Origin: Chthoniobacter flavus Ellin428
Lineage (GTDB): Bacteria > Verrucomicrobiota > Verrucomicrobiia > Chthoniobacterales > Chthoniobacteraceae
Length of the DNA: 64,000 nt
Assembly: GCF_000173075.1 (NCBI RefSeq)
Contig: NZ_ABVL01000032.1
Span: 1-64,000 of the forward strand
Direction of reading: 5' to 3'
In this document: positions 28,601 to 43,600 of the stretch, in pieces
Layout: the number at the start of each line of letters is the position of its first letter
How positions within the stretch are numbered: the stretch's first letter is position 1
Made by a program: the position numbers and the translations under genes
The notes under the pieces: generated by a model
Seen by the model: only the letters and a program-made list of their open reading frames with translations
Database searches by the model: none
What the model was told of the DNA's origin: nothing

Positions 28601-31600
28601 TCTATGTGGCCCCGAATGTGACGCTGACCCTGGCCGGCGATTTGCTGGCCAATAGCTTCACGAAATTCGGCGGCGGCAAAGTCGTCTTTAGCGGCGGTAA
28701 CAATAGCATTCTGGGCGCTCTTACGGTTCAGGAAGGAACGCTGGAAGTGGCACCTGGAGCTCAATTCGCCCGGTTGGCGACCGACCTCGTCTTGAATGGA
28801 CAGGGCACGCTGGATTTGAATGGTAACGACGCGCGGTTTAGCTCGCTGTATAATACCGCCGGCGTGGGCGGCGGGATTATCACGAACACGGGAAGCAGTG
28901 ACGCCTCGCTGACGATCTTCGCTCCTACGGCGACCGTGGCGGTGCCGCCTTCTCGCGCAGGGGTGATTGGACAGAACACCAACAAGGTCATCACTGGCCT
29001 GGCGTCGACTGCGGACCTGCAGGTCGGGATGTCGGTCTCAGGAACGAATATCGCGGGAGGAGCTTATATTCAGTCGATCGATTCGCCCACGCAGATCACC
29101 ATCGCCGCCCCTGGGAACAATGCGAACGTTTCGCCGTCGACGCAGACGGTTACCTTCGGTTCCTCCATCTTTGCCGGACGGATCATGGATGGACCGACGA
29201 ACAAGTTGACCTTCGTGAAGAACGGCGCCGGCACGGTGATTCTCGGCGGTTTCAGCACCGCGGCGCCGCGGGCGGGAGACAATACCTTTAGCGGTGGGAC
29301 GATTCTCAATCAAGGCACCCTGCAAATCCAAAATCCTCTCGCCCTGGGTGGAGCGGATGGAAGCACGCCCGGTGTCGTGACCCTCTTCGGAGGTACATTG
29401 GACCTGCGCGATGACGGCGGTGGCATCAATGGGACGATCATCCTTGGCAACCAACAAACGGATGGCGTGGATGTTGTCGTTGCTGGTCCGGCGACGATCA
29501 ATGTAGATCGTTTCTCGAGTCCGAACACGGGCAACGTTTGGCAGATCAATGACCTGACGCTGAGCGAGAATACGCTGTCGATTTCCGGCGCCAATAACTA
29601 CGGTCTCCGAGTTGCCGGAACGACGACGATCGCCGGCGACTATGCCGCCATCAACAGCCTGAGCGACCAGGCGAACGGAAATATCCAATTCGACGGGCAG
29701 ATCGTCGGAGCGGGCGCGCTCAATAAATACGGCACGGCGATCCAGCGCGTGGCGACGATCAACGGGTCGAACAACACTTACAGTGGTGGAACGAATATCG
29801 TCAGCGGGTCCTTGCAGATTACGGCGACGTCGGGGACCCCGCTGGGCACGGGGCGGGTGAACGTATTTCCGGGTGCGATGCTGCGCATTGCCGGCCTCGA
29901 TCCGACGTGGCAGCCGGGTTCTTTCAGCAGCGTGCCCGGACAGGCGCAATTGCACGTGCTGGGTTACTACAACAGCCTCGGGGTGGTGGCGCTGGATAAT
30001 TCCTTCGATCCCTCGTCGCTACTCACCGCGGCAAATTTCAGCAATGCGTACGGTTCGCTGGGCGTTGCCCTTTCCAACCCTTTCTTCACCCAGACCCTCG
30101 ACATGTCCACCATCGGAGATGGGCGTGCCTTCTTGACCTCGGGCATCAATACGGAAGTCGCTTACGTGGCTTCCAATTTGATTCCTGGCGTGGGCAATGG
30201 CGTGGCTCCGCGGACGTACCGCCTCGCGGGCGGGGTGAGCAACCTCGCCTTCATCGGGGTCGACAATGTCCTGAACGACCTGGCCGGTGTGGGCACGTCG
30301 GTGCAGGTAGGTTCGCTCAACAGCGTCTTCGGCAGCGGAGGCGCGATCGGTATGACCGGCAACTCGGTCATCCTCCGCAACTCCAACAGCTATACGGGTG
30401 GCACCTGGATTGGCAAAGGATCGGGACTCAGTCTCGGGGTGGGCGGTTCTCCTGCCGGAAGCACTCCCTTGGGCTCTGCGGATGGCACGGTGACGGGTGC
30501 CCCGACGGATGTGATCATCTACGGAACCCTGCAACTCGAAAACCGGCTCGAAGCCTCCTACTTCAATGCCGCCACCGGCAAGAATGCGAATAACTACATC
30601 CTGATGCCGGGCGGTAACATCAATATCACCGACTTCGCCGGGCAAGAGGCGGGAGGAAATGGCCGGTGGGCGGATACCGACGCCAATGGTGGTGGGTTGA
30701 ATCTGAACGGTGGCAGCTTCCGTTATAATGGCGCGGCCAACCTCGACTCGTCGGAAAGGGTCGGCACTTTCACCGTTTCCAAGGACAGTCGCATTTTGCT
30801 CGACCGGTCCAATAACTCGGGAACGGTGACACTCATCGTGAACGATCTGCCACGCGTGGACCATGGGGTGTTGCAGATCCAGGCGCTGCAGGGAGGCGGA
30901 ACTACTGCCAATATCCTTGGCATTCCGGCGCAAACGACCCTGCAATTGCAGGAAGGGGCGGGATATGATCATCTGATTATCAACACTCCGGGTAGCGCCG
31001 CTACTGTTTTGGGGGGCACGACGTCGATGGGGGCGGGAGCCGTCAATTCCGGCATGGCGCCGGGTTGGATCATCGACGCCAGCGCGAACAGCTTTGTTAC
31101 TTACAACCCGACGGCGGCGAATACCGGTTTCCAGACCCTGGTTACCAGCGGAAGCCCAGGAGCCAGCAGCGTGGCGTCGAACGGCACCTTTACTCCGGGG
31201 GCGAATCAGGTGGGTTACAGCAAGGTGATCACCGGAAGCGGCACGATCAGCGGATCCATCACTTTGACCGCGAATGACATTGTCGACGTCAACGCGGGCG
31301 GTGGGGTGACATTAAACAGTCCCAGCACGAGCGTGTATGCGCTGCGCACCAATCGGGATATCAATCCAACCGCTGCGAACAATACCCTGACCATCGCCAG
31401 CGGGGCCCTGCTTTCGGTTGGCAATACCCTGAACTTGAATGCCGCGCCGGCCGCCACCAATGCGGCTCCGCTCGACATGACGGTGAATTTCGGCGTGGGC
31501 GGAAACGCCGAGGCGTTGATCTACACCAGTTCGTCGATGACCATCAACGCCCAGATCAACGCCGCGGGACTGACTCACTCGGCGGCGAGCAACAGCCAGT

Positions 31601-34600
31601 CCGTCCTTACTCTTACCGGCGACAACCACTTCACCGGCCCGATTGTCAACAACCAGGGAATCCTGCAGGGGACCAATACTCTCAGCGGCATCGGTCTGCC
31701 GGTGAGCGGCGTCTTTGACGATCAGGATATCTATCTCTCCGGCGCGAACAATCGCGACGCTTCACGTCTCATCATCCGGGCCGGCGTCGGCGATGCTACC
31801 TCGTCCGTCCTGGCGAGCAACGTCGAGGCGACCAGCCAGATCGGCGGGACGATTTTCGTGAACGGCGACTCACGGCTCGATACCAATGGCGGCGTCTTCC
31901 AGCGCATCAACAACCTCACTTTTGCCGACTTGGGACCGATGACTCCGGTAGGCCTGGCCTTGGGGAATATCTATGTCGCGGGCACGACAACCCTGGGTGC
32001 GCACGACAATTATATCGAGGGATTCTTCAATACTTATTCGAGCTCCGTCTTTGGCGGCCTTGTCCAGGGCGGAACGCTGACCAAATTCGGGAACGGCACC
32101 ATGCTGATGGCCGGAACCGCGAATACCTACGCCAGCACGGTGATCAACCAGGGCGGGACGAACACCGCCTCGAGCATTTTCGGTTCACTGACACGGACGG
32201 GTCAGCCGTTTGGCACGGGGTCGATCACGATCAATCCCGGCGCCATGTTGCGGATCGCGGACGCGAGCAACATTACCCCCAATGTCGTAACCCTGAAGAG
32301 CGATGGCATCGCTTTGGGCGGCTTGGCTATTGCTTACAATTCCAGCGCGAATATTGCAGATCTCTTCGGCACCGGGCCAGGGAAGGTGAGCATGTCCTCC
32401 ACCGGAGATTACCTCGGGGTCATCGCGCTCGACGTCACTAATTACATCAATCCCATCGACATGGGTGCCCTCGAGGCCGCGGCCGGGGGCAAACTGTGGC
32501 TGGGGACTTCCATCAGTGCGACCTATATGAGTCCCACGCTGGCTCCGGCATCGGATAACGTCTACCGCCTCGGCGGCGGGGGCAATCAGGGCAATCTGAC
32601 GATCGGCGGCAATGGAGCGTATGAGAACGTGCTCACCGGGACTGCCAGTGTCGTCATCGGCGCGGAAACGGCGGGATCCGACAACAACGGCCCGGCTTAC
32701 ATCAATGGTAACTTTGGCTCCATCGTCCTGAGCACCCGCAACGATTTCTCCGGTGGAGTGACGCTCAACAATCAAGCCGGACTGACGCTGAATAACAGCT
32801 ACGCGCTCGGCACCGGGATTCTCTATCACAACGGCGGCAATCTCACCTTGAACAATACGGTGACGATCGCCAACGAAATGGACATGATCGGGGATACCTT
32901 CAGCACGAGCAGTGGGGGGAATGCAGCGTTGACCGGCGAAATGAAACTGGCTCCGCAGGGAGTGGGTGGAATTGTGACCCTCAACATGAATGGGGGCGGT
33001 CACCTCGGCTTCGAGGGAGTGATTTCGGGTTCTCCGGGGGATGGAACGTCGGGGTCTAACATCGTGAAGACTGGGAGTCAGACGATCATCTTCAACGGGA
33101 TGAATACCTATCGCGGCACGACCAGCGTGACTACGGGCTTCCTGGGCATTGGGACCGATGTTTACGCGAATGCGCCCGGCGCCCTCGGCATCAATGATGT
33201 ACCGCTCATTCTCAGCAGCACCGGCGGCTTCCTGCTCGGCGGCCAGATTACCATGGACCGCAGCCTGATGACTTCGGGCACGGATGAAATCCGGGGTCAG
33301 ACACTCGCCTTGTCGGTGATTTCGGGCGGCATCGCCGTGACGAGCGGCACGATCATTATCGACGAGACTTCGACCAACAACGGGACCTTCCGCGGCGGAG
33401 TGATCGATATCCAGGGCCCGATCAGCGGGGCGGGCACTGTTCAGATTGGCAATGCGAATGTGCAGGGTTCTGTGCGGCTCAGCGCCCAGGCCAATGGTTA
33501 CGGGACGAACACCTTCACCGGCGGACTCGTTCTGTCTGCGGGCCGTTTGCAGATCAATTCCGATACTTATTATACGGGGCCGGCGGATAGCCCGACGATC
33601 CTCAGTGGCCCCTTGGGAACGGGAACGCTTACGTTTGGATCTGGAAACGGCAATGCCGGTGGAGAAATCGTCGCCTACGGAGCGGATCGCACGGTCGTCA
33701 ACGCGATGGCGGCAATGAGTACGGCGGCAGATACGACCGTGACCTTTGGCGGGCATTACGACCTGACCTTCACGCGCGATCTCAACATCAATTCCGACTC
33801 GAGCCTGCGCAATCGGACCTTCAACGTGCTGGCCAGCCAGGGGGAAACGAGTTTCCTGGGGGATCTCACCTCCAGCGGCGCCGCGGGGGGGCGGATCACG
33901 AAGAATGGAGCCGGCACCCTCGTGCTCGAGGGAAACAACACCTTCTTTGGGACGACGGGGACGAGTCTCATCACGCTCTCCGCGGGTGTCATTCGCTTCA
34001 GTGCGGACATGAATCTCGGCCGGGTCTCTACGACGCAGAGTAACTTCACCATCAGCGGCGCCGGTGCGCTGGCCCTGGAGGGAACGACGCCGGTGACATG
34101 GGATGCCGCGAGCAGCAATCGCAACCTGAACCTTACGAGCTCGTCGGGGGCAATCGAAGTCGACGATGCCAATGGGCTCTTTACGATGAACACCCGGGTG
34201 ACCGGCGCGTTCGGACTGCTCAAGCAGGGCGCGGGCACTCTGGCCCTGAATGCGAACAACAACCAGATCACCAACCTGGTGATCGGAGGTGCGCCCGTGG
34301 CGGCCGCCGCCAACCTGGCTGCGGGACTGTCGGGTGGCACGGTCAGCACCACGGCCACGAGTGGGACACCATTCGGAACGGCCAGCATCACTCTGTATGA
34401 TGGCACGCTGAGTTTGGTTGGCGGCGCCACCGCTCAAGCGCTTTCCATTCCCACGCTGAATTTCGGTGGAGACTCCGACATCCAGTTCAATCACGGAACC
34501 ACGACCTCCCAGTTGACTGGCACGACGATCGCCCGCCTGAACCAAGGGACATTGACGCTGCTGCCGACCACGATCGCCGCTCTCGGCGATACGGAACGGT

Positions 34601-37600
34601 TGATCGCGGGTAACTTCGCCGCCTTCCCCGTAGCGAATGGCATGTTGGCGACTCCGTCGGTATTCGTTCGACTGCCCGGAGTGGGGCAGGACGCCAACTT
34701 CGCCACCTACGGCGCCAACGGCTTCCAGTTGCACACGGCAAGCACGCAAGGTGCGTTCACCACTTCCGACGCGACCCTCATGGTCGATATCGCCGGGGGA
34801 AGTCAGGTTGCGCCCAATAGCGCCTTTAACGTGCTGGCCCTGCGCACCGATTCCAATATCACCGCTGCCGGACCCAACTCGCAGATCAATATCACCAATG
34901 GCGGGTTGATTCTGAACGGTAACGCGGCGCCAGTCATTGATCCCGATCTCTATTTCGGCGATGGCACTTCCACGGGCGAGGCGATCGTCTATGTCCGCGA
35001 CGGACAGACCGGTGCCGCCACTTTGGCGGGAGATTTCACCGCCGCGAATTTCACGAAGTCCGGAGGGGGGACATTGCTCATTTCCGGGACGAACAATGTC
35101 ATGACCTCATCTCCGACGACGCTGCCGACCTTGCAGATCAACGATGGCATTGTTCGATTCGCCGGTCAGAGCAGTCTTCCGAACCAGGGGGCCGTCGGCA
35201 TTTCGCCGATGGATACCGGCACATTCGATCTTGCCGGCCAAAGCCTGACCGTCGGTGCACTGGGAGGAAATGCGGTCGCCAGTGCTGCGACCGGGATCGT
35301 CATGAATAGCGGCGCGGCGGCGTCGCTGGAGGTATTCACGCGGAATGGGGTGACGAGCAACTTCAACGGCTTGATCGAGGGCGACATCAACCTGATTGCC
35401 AGCGGACGCGGCACGCTCATCCTGGGCTACAACAATACCTATACCGGGGGCACGCGGATCGACGCCGGCCCCATCGCCAGCGCGAATGGTCTCTACACCG
35501 GGACGGGAGCTTTGCAGATCAATTCGTTCAATTCATTGGGCGCCGGTCCGGTGATTCTCGATGGCGGCACGCTGGACATTCGCAACCCGGTCGCCCCGAA
35601 CGAAGTGGAGGATAACATCGACGTCATCAGCCTCGGGTCGGGCGACGGCTACGACTTTGTCATCTCGGCTTTGAATAACTTCGGTTCGGCGAATACCACG
35701 AGCACGATCAACTTCAATGGCACGGCGGGTTTCCAGGCAATTCATAGTCTGACGATCGATGCCCCGGTGTTGTCCACCGGGGGCGGCACAGACAATGGCC
35801 TGCTGGTTCGCGGCACGACGACCCTCGCGGGAGATACCATCTTGAATGTCGGACGCGCACTCGCGCTCGGGGGGAAGATCGAGGGGAGCGGAGCGACGGT
35901 GACCAAGATTGGTGGCAGCACCCTTTATATTACCAATGCGGATCGCGATGCCGGGGCCAACGACGTTGGCGGGTGGGCGATTTTGCAGGGGACGATGGAA
36001 GTGCGCCTGTCGCAAGGCGGGTCAAACCCGTTGGGCGATGGCAACGAGATTACTCTCAACGGCGCCTCATTGAACCTGCGCCACGACGGCGATAACCTCA
36101 GCGATCCGCAGGTGCTCGATACGTTCCGGACAAATGACCTGCTCGTGGGTTCATTCATTCCCGTCACGACCGTGGGCTACACGAGCAGTGCCAATAGCAC
36201 GCTCGATACGCGCACGATTTCGGCGGGAAACAACAAGACGCTGCAACTCGGCCAGTTGCGCTTCGGCGGTCCCTTGGGCACCGCGTTCTTGAGCTTTAAC
36301 TCGGGGAATACTTATTCCGTCGAATTTACCGATGGCCTGTCGATGATCCACGATGGTGCGCTCTCCTTCAATCAGCAGAACGTCACCTTCGACGGCAACA
36401 TCACGGGGAACGGAACGCTCTTCAAACAGGGCGGCGCGGAACTGGACATCAACACCAACGCGACCGGGAACAACCCGATCGGCGGAACGGTGCTGGCCAA
36501 TGGGAGCACTTATTTTGCCTCCTGGCAGGGAAGCACCCGCACCCTCAACCCGAATGCGAAACTTCCGGGCGGGAGCATCACCATCCAGCCCAACGCGAGC
36601 CTGCGCTTCACCGCGATTACCAATCTCAATGGCGGGCAAATCGTGGACGTGCGGAGCAATCTGAGTTCGTTGGGGATGATCGGCATCGGCGACGATACCG
36701 AGATCAGCAATTACAATTTGCGGGCGCGCGGTGCGGCGGGAGTGTTCGACCCCAGCGCGCTGACGGGCAGCATGGGCGGAGGAATCCTGGCGCTCAACGA
36801 CACTTACACTCATGCGATCGACCTCGGCCGACTCGGGGACGGCACCTGGTTCCTCGGTTCCTCCAGTGACGGCTCGGGAGCCAGTGTTTCGTCGAGCGTT
36901 AATGGTCACTACAACGGCGGAGCATTGGGCGCGGGGGCGGGGTTTGTCGGTATCGGCAATGATCTTCCCACCTATCGCCTCGGAGGCGGCGGCGGGACGC
37001 TTTACATCGGACTCGAGCAACCTGGCTCGGCGGCCAACCAACTTTCCGGCGCGGCCAACCTCGTGGTGGGATCGCCCCTCACCAACGGTGGCTTTGGGAG
37101 TTTTGGCGTCACCGCGACCAGCACGACGGGTTCGGCGGGCGTGATCCTGAATCAGGATCAAAGCTATACCGGGTTGACGCTCGTTAATCATGGCAGCCAA
37201 CTGGAGTTCCGTGGCGCCATGGCTACCTCGGGTTACGATGTGTTCGGCATTCTCGTGGCCGGGGGCACCAACGGCAGTTTCGCTGGCGGACCGACGCCGA
37301 TCCTTCGTCCTGGCGGGGAGATCAATCTCGACAATCAGTTCGATCTCCTGCCAGTGGGAAACGTGGAGGGCCGGTGGGGCGATACCACCGCGGTCAATCT
37401 CAACAGCGACATCTTCCGGGTTATTGGCAACTCTGCGGCAGACCTACGGGAGGTCGTCGGCCAGGTGAGCGCTAGCGGAGGCTCTTACTTGATTCCGCAG
37501 CGGGCCTTCGGCGGACGGATCATGGAACTCAACATTGCGGGGTTGACGCGAGTCGGGACGGCGACATTGTCGATCGAATCCGCCAACAGCGGTGCGCTGG

Positions 37601-40600
37601 GGAGTGACGAGCGGGTGACGGTGGCCGGCGCGGATCTGGCATCGCAACTGGCCAACATTCCCGGTGGTATTGTGAATGGAATGGTTGGTCCGTGGATGTT
37701 CAACGGACACGATGTGCAGTTCCTCACGTACAGCGATTTCGGATTCGTGAATGCCGGCTTCACCCGGGTGGCCAATGGCACGCTTTCCACCAGCAGTTCG
37801 ACGCTCACCGATCGCAGTTTTATCAGCGGCACTTCCACCATGGCGCCGGGGGCCCTGCTCAATACTTATGCGTTGCGCTCGGATGCCAATATCACGCTGA
37901 CTTCGTCCGGAGATACGACCGCGAAGATCATTATCGGCAGCGGTGGTTTGATGAGCAATAACGCCATCAACATCACTCCCGGATTGGTCTTTGGCAGCAT
38001 CGCCACACCGGCGCAGGCCATCATCGTCAATAACAACAACCTGGTCATCGGCAGCACCTCCAACCCGAGCACCTCGGGCCAGATTACCGCGACGGATATC
38101 GTGAAAGCGGGCGACGGCAATATGTTCATGGACGCCGAGCAAGGCTCTTTCAGCGGTCCCATTGCCTTGAATCGCGGTGGACTTTTCATCCGTTCGGGTT
38201 CAACGACGGCGATTCCATCGTCGAACGCCGGAGGAAAGGGGAGTGTGATCACCATTAATGGCTACGGTCTGACCGTGGGCTTCCGCAGCGATGCGACCAA
38301 CGGAGGAACCTTCTTCAATAACAGTGTGGTGATCGGACAAGACAATCTACTCGGCATCATCAATTTCGACCGTGCCGTAGGCACCAGCGTGAGCGACAAG
38401 GTTGTGGGCATCACCGGTGGCATTACCTTTGCCGGTGCACCGGGCGAGCAGGGGCAGACGCTGACCCTGTCGGTTGGCAACAGCATGCAGTTTGAAGCAC
38501 AAGGCGGGATCGACTTTGGTCCGGTCGGCAATTCCATCCTCAATGTGCCGGATGTCTTCGTGAACAACACGCGTCGCACGGTCTTCACCGTCGATGGGCA
38601 ACTCACCGGCGATGGAACATTTGTCAAAGCAGGGAACGGACAAATGGCGGTCAATAACCTGAATTCGCTCAACGACTATACCGGTGGGACGGATCTGTTG
38701 GTGGGCAATCTCATCGTCCGCGCGGCGGCGAACCCCGTGGCTAACGACGCAATAACCGACATAACCGCCGGCGGTCTGGGAACCGGGCCGATCAATCTGC
38801 TCGGGGGCGTGCTCTTCATTCAAGCCGATGCGGACAACACGACGACCACCCGGGAGCGAATCAACTTCTCCAACGATCTTCATGTTCTCGGCAACACGCA
38901 GATCGATGTTAATCGCAACGGAATCGTCAGCCCGGCGGGGACGGCGAATGACATCCGCTTCGCGTCCCTCTCGATCGGTTCACAAACCCTGGCGGTGACG
39001 GGTGGTAATAGTTATGCGTTGGAAATCGGTGGAACCACCACCCTCCTCGGTAATCCCACTTTCAACGTGAGTTCCGCCGATCTGGTCTTCCGCAGCGAGG
39101 TCGATGATGGCGGCGGCGACAATTTCATCGTCAAGAATGGCGGGGCGACGATGTGGTTCAATTCCGCGAACAACTTCAGCGGCGGCATTTTTGTGAACTC
39201 CGGCGCGCTACGCTTCGGTGACATTGTTGCGGGCAATAACACCGCCAATGCCGGCACGGGCCTGATTACCATCAACCCGGGCGCGAACATCCAATTGCAG
39301 GCCGCGACTAATCTGCTGCCTGGCCAGCAGGTGGCGGTGCACAGCATTCCCAATGCACTGGGAACTTTCCTGACGTTTGCCGTGCTCGATCCGACGCGGG
39401 TGATCACCAGCGATTCGACCGGGTTGCTGCGCATCCCCACCAACTACAATATCCCGCTCGATCTCTCGGCGATCGGCGACGGCACTTTCCAACTCGGCAC
39501 GACCGGCAACAACTCCTATACCGCGCCGACTCTCGGCGTCGGAGCAGGGAATATCTATCGCCTGAGTGGCGGCGGGCAGACGCTGAACATCAATTCGTTC
39601 GACAACGTGCTCACCGGCACTGCCCGGCTCGTCGTTGGCTCGTTGAATTCCTCCGGCACGCTCGCGTTGGGCCATGTGAATGATTACACCGGTGGCAGCA
39701 CGGTAGTGCGGAGCAGCACCCTGCAGTGGACTCCGTCGACCACCGACGTGTCGCCGCTGGGCACTGGCCAGGTGGATGTGTTTGGCCAGACCATCGCCTA
39801 CGGGACAGGCGGTAACTACAAGCTGAATACCTTCGTGTTTCATCCCGGGGCGACGATTCGGATCGATAACAATGCCGGTGGAAACGTCAATGTGGATCGC
39901 TGGGATGACAGTACGGCCGTTCCGCTGAATGGCGCGACGCTGTCCTTCAATGGCCGGAGCGGGGCGATCAGCACGGAGACTTATGGCGACCTGACGTTTG
40001 CCGCGGGATCGCGAATCGCGCTGAGCAGCCAGGGCACGGGCCAGGTTGAGCTGAGCATGCCGGGCTTTGCGCGGGAGGAAAATGGAACGATGGTCTTCAC
40101 GACCGGTGCGGCCAATCGTCTCGGCATTGCCGCCGGCAACAATAGTGAGCGCGTGTTGATCACCGGCAGCGCGCCGGCGATCGCCGATGGCATGCTCCCG
40201 GGTTACTACGTCAATGGGACGGACAATACCTTCGTTACTTACGATGCGGTGACCGGATTCCAGGACGCCGCCTTCACCCAGAATTACGGAACGACTTTCG
40301 GGACGGGACTCACCGCCGGCACGGACCTTGTCAATGTGACCGCGACCAGCACGCTGAGTGATGATCCGGTCATCCACGCCCTGCGTCTGGCCAATGCGAG
40401 CCTGAACAATGGCACCGGTCAGTTCAATACGATCACCTTTGCGGAATCGGGCAGCAGCATGGGCGGTGTGATCGTCTCGGGTGGCAATGTGACGATCAAC
40501 CCGAACCTGACCTTCGGGGTCGCGGGGAATCAAGAAGCGCTCTTCTATATTGAAGGTGGCCGCACGGCGACGGTCATGTCCGACATTACGGCGGGATCGA

Positions 40601-43600
40601 TCACCAAATTCGGAACCGGTGTGTTGCAGATCAACAAGGATCAAAACGACGCGGCCCGTGGGCCGGGTCAAGGGTACTCCGGAGGATGGGTGGTAAATGA
40701 AGGGCAGTTGACCGTGACGTCCTTCGGCGGCCTCGGCAATGCGGTGGCGTCCAACACGGTCACGCTGGTTCGTAGTGCCTCGAGCGTCCCGGTCCTGCGC
40801 TTGCAGATCAATAACGCCTCCAACTCGCAGACCAATACCGGCAATGTCCTGAACCAGATGTTCACCTCCGGGAAGATCATCGCCGTCGATGATGCGACGA
40901 TCAGCTACGATTCGGGGGCGGATGACCGCTCGAATTCCATCGCCGACCTGGAAGTGCGGAATACCGGCGGGGATTTGCTCGATGCGCGACTCCATTTCGA
41001 CATCGTGCATCTGCGGGTTGTCCTGCAGGCGGGGCATCTGACGCTGGACGGAAACGGCATCATCGATGTCAATGCATCGTCGGTCGGTGGAGTGACGAGC
41101 GGATCCAGCGTGGGGCTTTCGGTGGCCGATATCTCCGGAGCAGGGCGCCTGACGAAATGGGGCAATGGCGTGCTCTACGTCCGCGGCGACAGCAATGGCT
41201 ACACGGCTCCGGTGAATATCGAGCAGGGCGCGATCAGCGTGAGCAGCAACGGCGCCCTGGGCACCGGCGCGATCACGGTGAATCGGTTTGGCATCCTGGA
41301 CGTGGCCATGGCGAATTATACGCCAACCAATTCCAGCATTACTTACCTGCCGGGTTCGATTGAGCGGTGGTCGGTCGATGGAGCGCGGACGGGTAACATC
41401 AATCTCGGCGGGGGCACGCTGCAAATCGGCATGGACCAGTCGAACGCGGTGGCTGGGACGACGGTCGTGACCTTGAACGGTGGTTCCATCGAAGGATATC
41501 TCCGCACAGATGACAATATCTGGCGTTCGAATAACAGCCAGGGCGCCGTCTATCGCACCGTGAATACAGGCACGAGCTTCATTCTCGCGGGAGACTCTTA
41601 TCTTGGCCAGAACATCACCGAGGGAGCCAATGGGCTCGACAACGGAGTGCAACCCAACGCCTTCACGCCCTATACGAATGCGGCCGCGGGCGTGCTCCTG
41701 GAGATCAAGGGCAATATCAGCGGCATCGGCGGCTTGACGAAACAGGGCTACGATACGGTGACGCTCTCCGGTCACAACACTTACAGTGGCGGCACGACAG
41801 TGATGCAAGGAATGCTGCGCATCGGCGCCAACGACAGCCTTTTGACCACAGGCGCGCTGGCGACGAACTACGATGGCGTCTTTGATTTGAATGGCTTCAA
41901 CCAAACGGTCGGCGAGCTCGGCGCGCCGGCCAAGACGGTCGATAACTCCAGCGGCTTTATCACCAATACCGCGACGACCCTCAATACGCTCACTGTCGGG
42001 AATGGCTACAATGCCGATATGACCTATGGCGGCGTCATTCAATACAACGTGGCGTTGACCAAGAACGGGCTCGGCGAGCTCATGTTGACGGGAGCCAATA
42101 CCTTCTACGGGGCGACGATCGTCAACGCCGGCGGCCTGCGATTGACCCACGCCACGGGCAACGTCCTCGACAGCCTGCTCAATACGGCGAGCCTCACCCT
42201 GGCGAATGGCACCTCGTTGCAATTGCGCACCGGCACCGGCGCGGGGCGCATGACTTTGATTGGCAGCAGCGGCACCGTGCTGACTCTCGGGGGCAACAAT
42301 CTGTTGAGTGTCGAGGTGGGTGGCGGCGGCGGCACGGGCATTGCGCTGAATGCCGGCGCCAAGGCTCAGGTCACGGGGACGGTGACGGTGAATGTCTATG
42401 GGACCAGCACCGGCGCGGGCGATCACTCGATCGTTATTAGCGCACCTGGCGGCGGCCTGCTAACGACGAACGGAAGCAGCGGAAATTTCGTGCTCGGCAA
42501 GGTCTTCAACAACACCGACTTCATTGTCACTGGGTTGACCCAGACGGACACCCTCGTGCAACTGAACACCCAGGCGGAGGCGGCACTGACCGCGGCCTAC
42601 TGGGTGGGCGGCTTCTCGAATGAATGGGCCGCGTCCGGAGCGGGTGTGAGCAACTGGGCGAGTGACCTCACCGGTACGGTGAGCGGACTCGTTCCCGGCC
42701 CGACGACCGATGTCTTCCTCTCGGCGCAGAACCGCGTGGGGCAGGATAACATGGTGCTCGGTGCGAACATGACCATCCAGAGTCTGACGATCAACAGCAC
42801 GAGCGGTGATCCCGTGGTGTTGAAGGGAGACGATGGCAAGACGTTGACCATCACGTCGGCCTCTCCGATTACGGCCGATGCCGGGGCCGGATCCGCTTCT
42901 CTCCAGGGCAGCATCGCCCTGACCGCGCCGGTCGCGACGATTACGGTGAATTCCACCAACCCGCTGGAAATCGATGGCGCGATCAGCGGGGGAGCGATCA
43001 CCAAGACGGGCACGGGCACCTTGGTCCTTGCGGGAGCCAACACCTTCACCGGGCCGACCGTGATCGCGCAGGGCACCTTGAAGATCGGCGCAAACAATGC
43101 GTTGCCGGCGCTGGGAGATCTCGATTTCGGTACTTCCGACAGCACCGCATCCAGCACCACGGCCGGTGCGCTGGATCTGAGCGGGCATAGCACGACGGTC
43201 CTCAATCTCGGCGTCTTCACCAACAGCACCACGGCGGTGAATGAGATCACGATCGGAGCGGGGCAGGTGTTGCAGGTGGACGGCGCCCTGACGGTGGGAC
43301 CGAATGTGGCCACGGCGAACACCACGACCAAGCTGACCATCAGCGGTCCGGGTACTTTGCAGGTGGGCACACCGAGCGCGCCGACGCTGAAGAACTTTTC
43401 GGTCGGCGGCAGCGTCGCGAATAACTTCGGCAACGCCGCCACGCTCGATATGTCCGGCCTGGCCAATTTCTTCGCCAATCTTGGCTCGGGCACTTTTGCG
43501 GTCGGGGATCAGACCGATTCCGGCGGTGGCGGCACCGGCAGCTCGACGCTGACCCTCGCGGTGAATAACACCATCATGGCCTCGGTATTCAGCACGGACG

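Noticed and set aside
24652..42426. Very long antisense frames opposite the giant gene (for example 847 aa at 24652-27195, 854 aa at 32185-34749 and 1072 aa at 39208-42426)
   Set aside because: They mirror the GC-rich, Gly/Thr/Asn-repetitive plus-strand codons. Their translations are Arg/Ala/Asp-rich without domains or signal peptides, and the sense frame has clear repeats over its full length.
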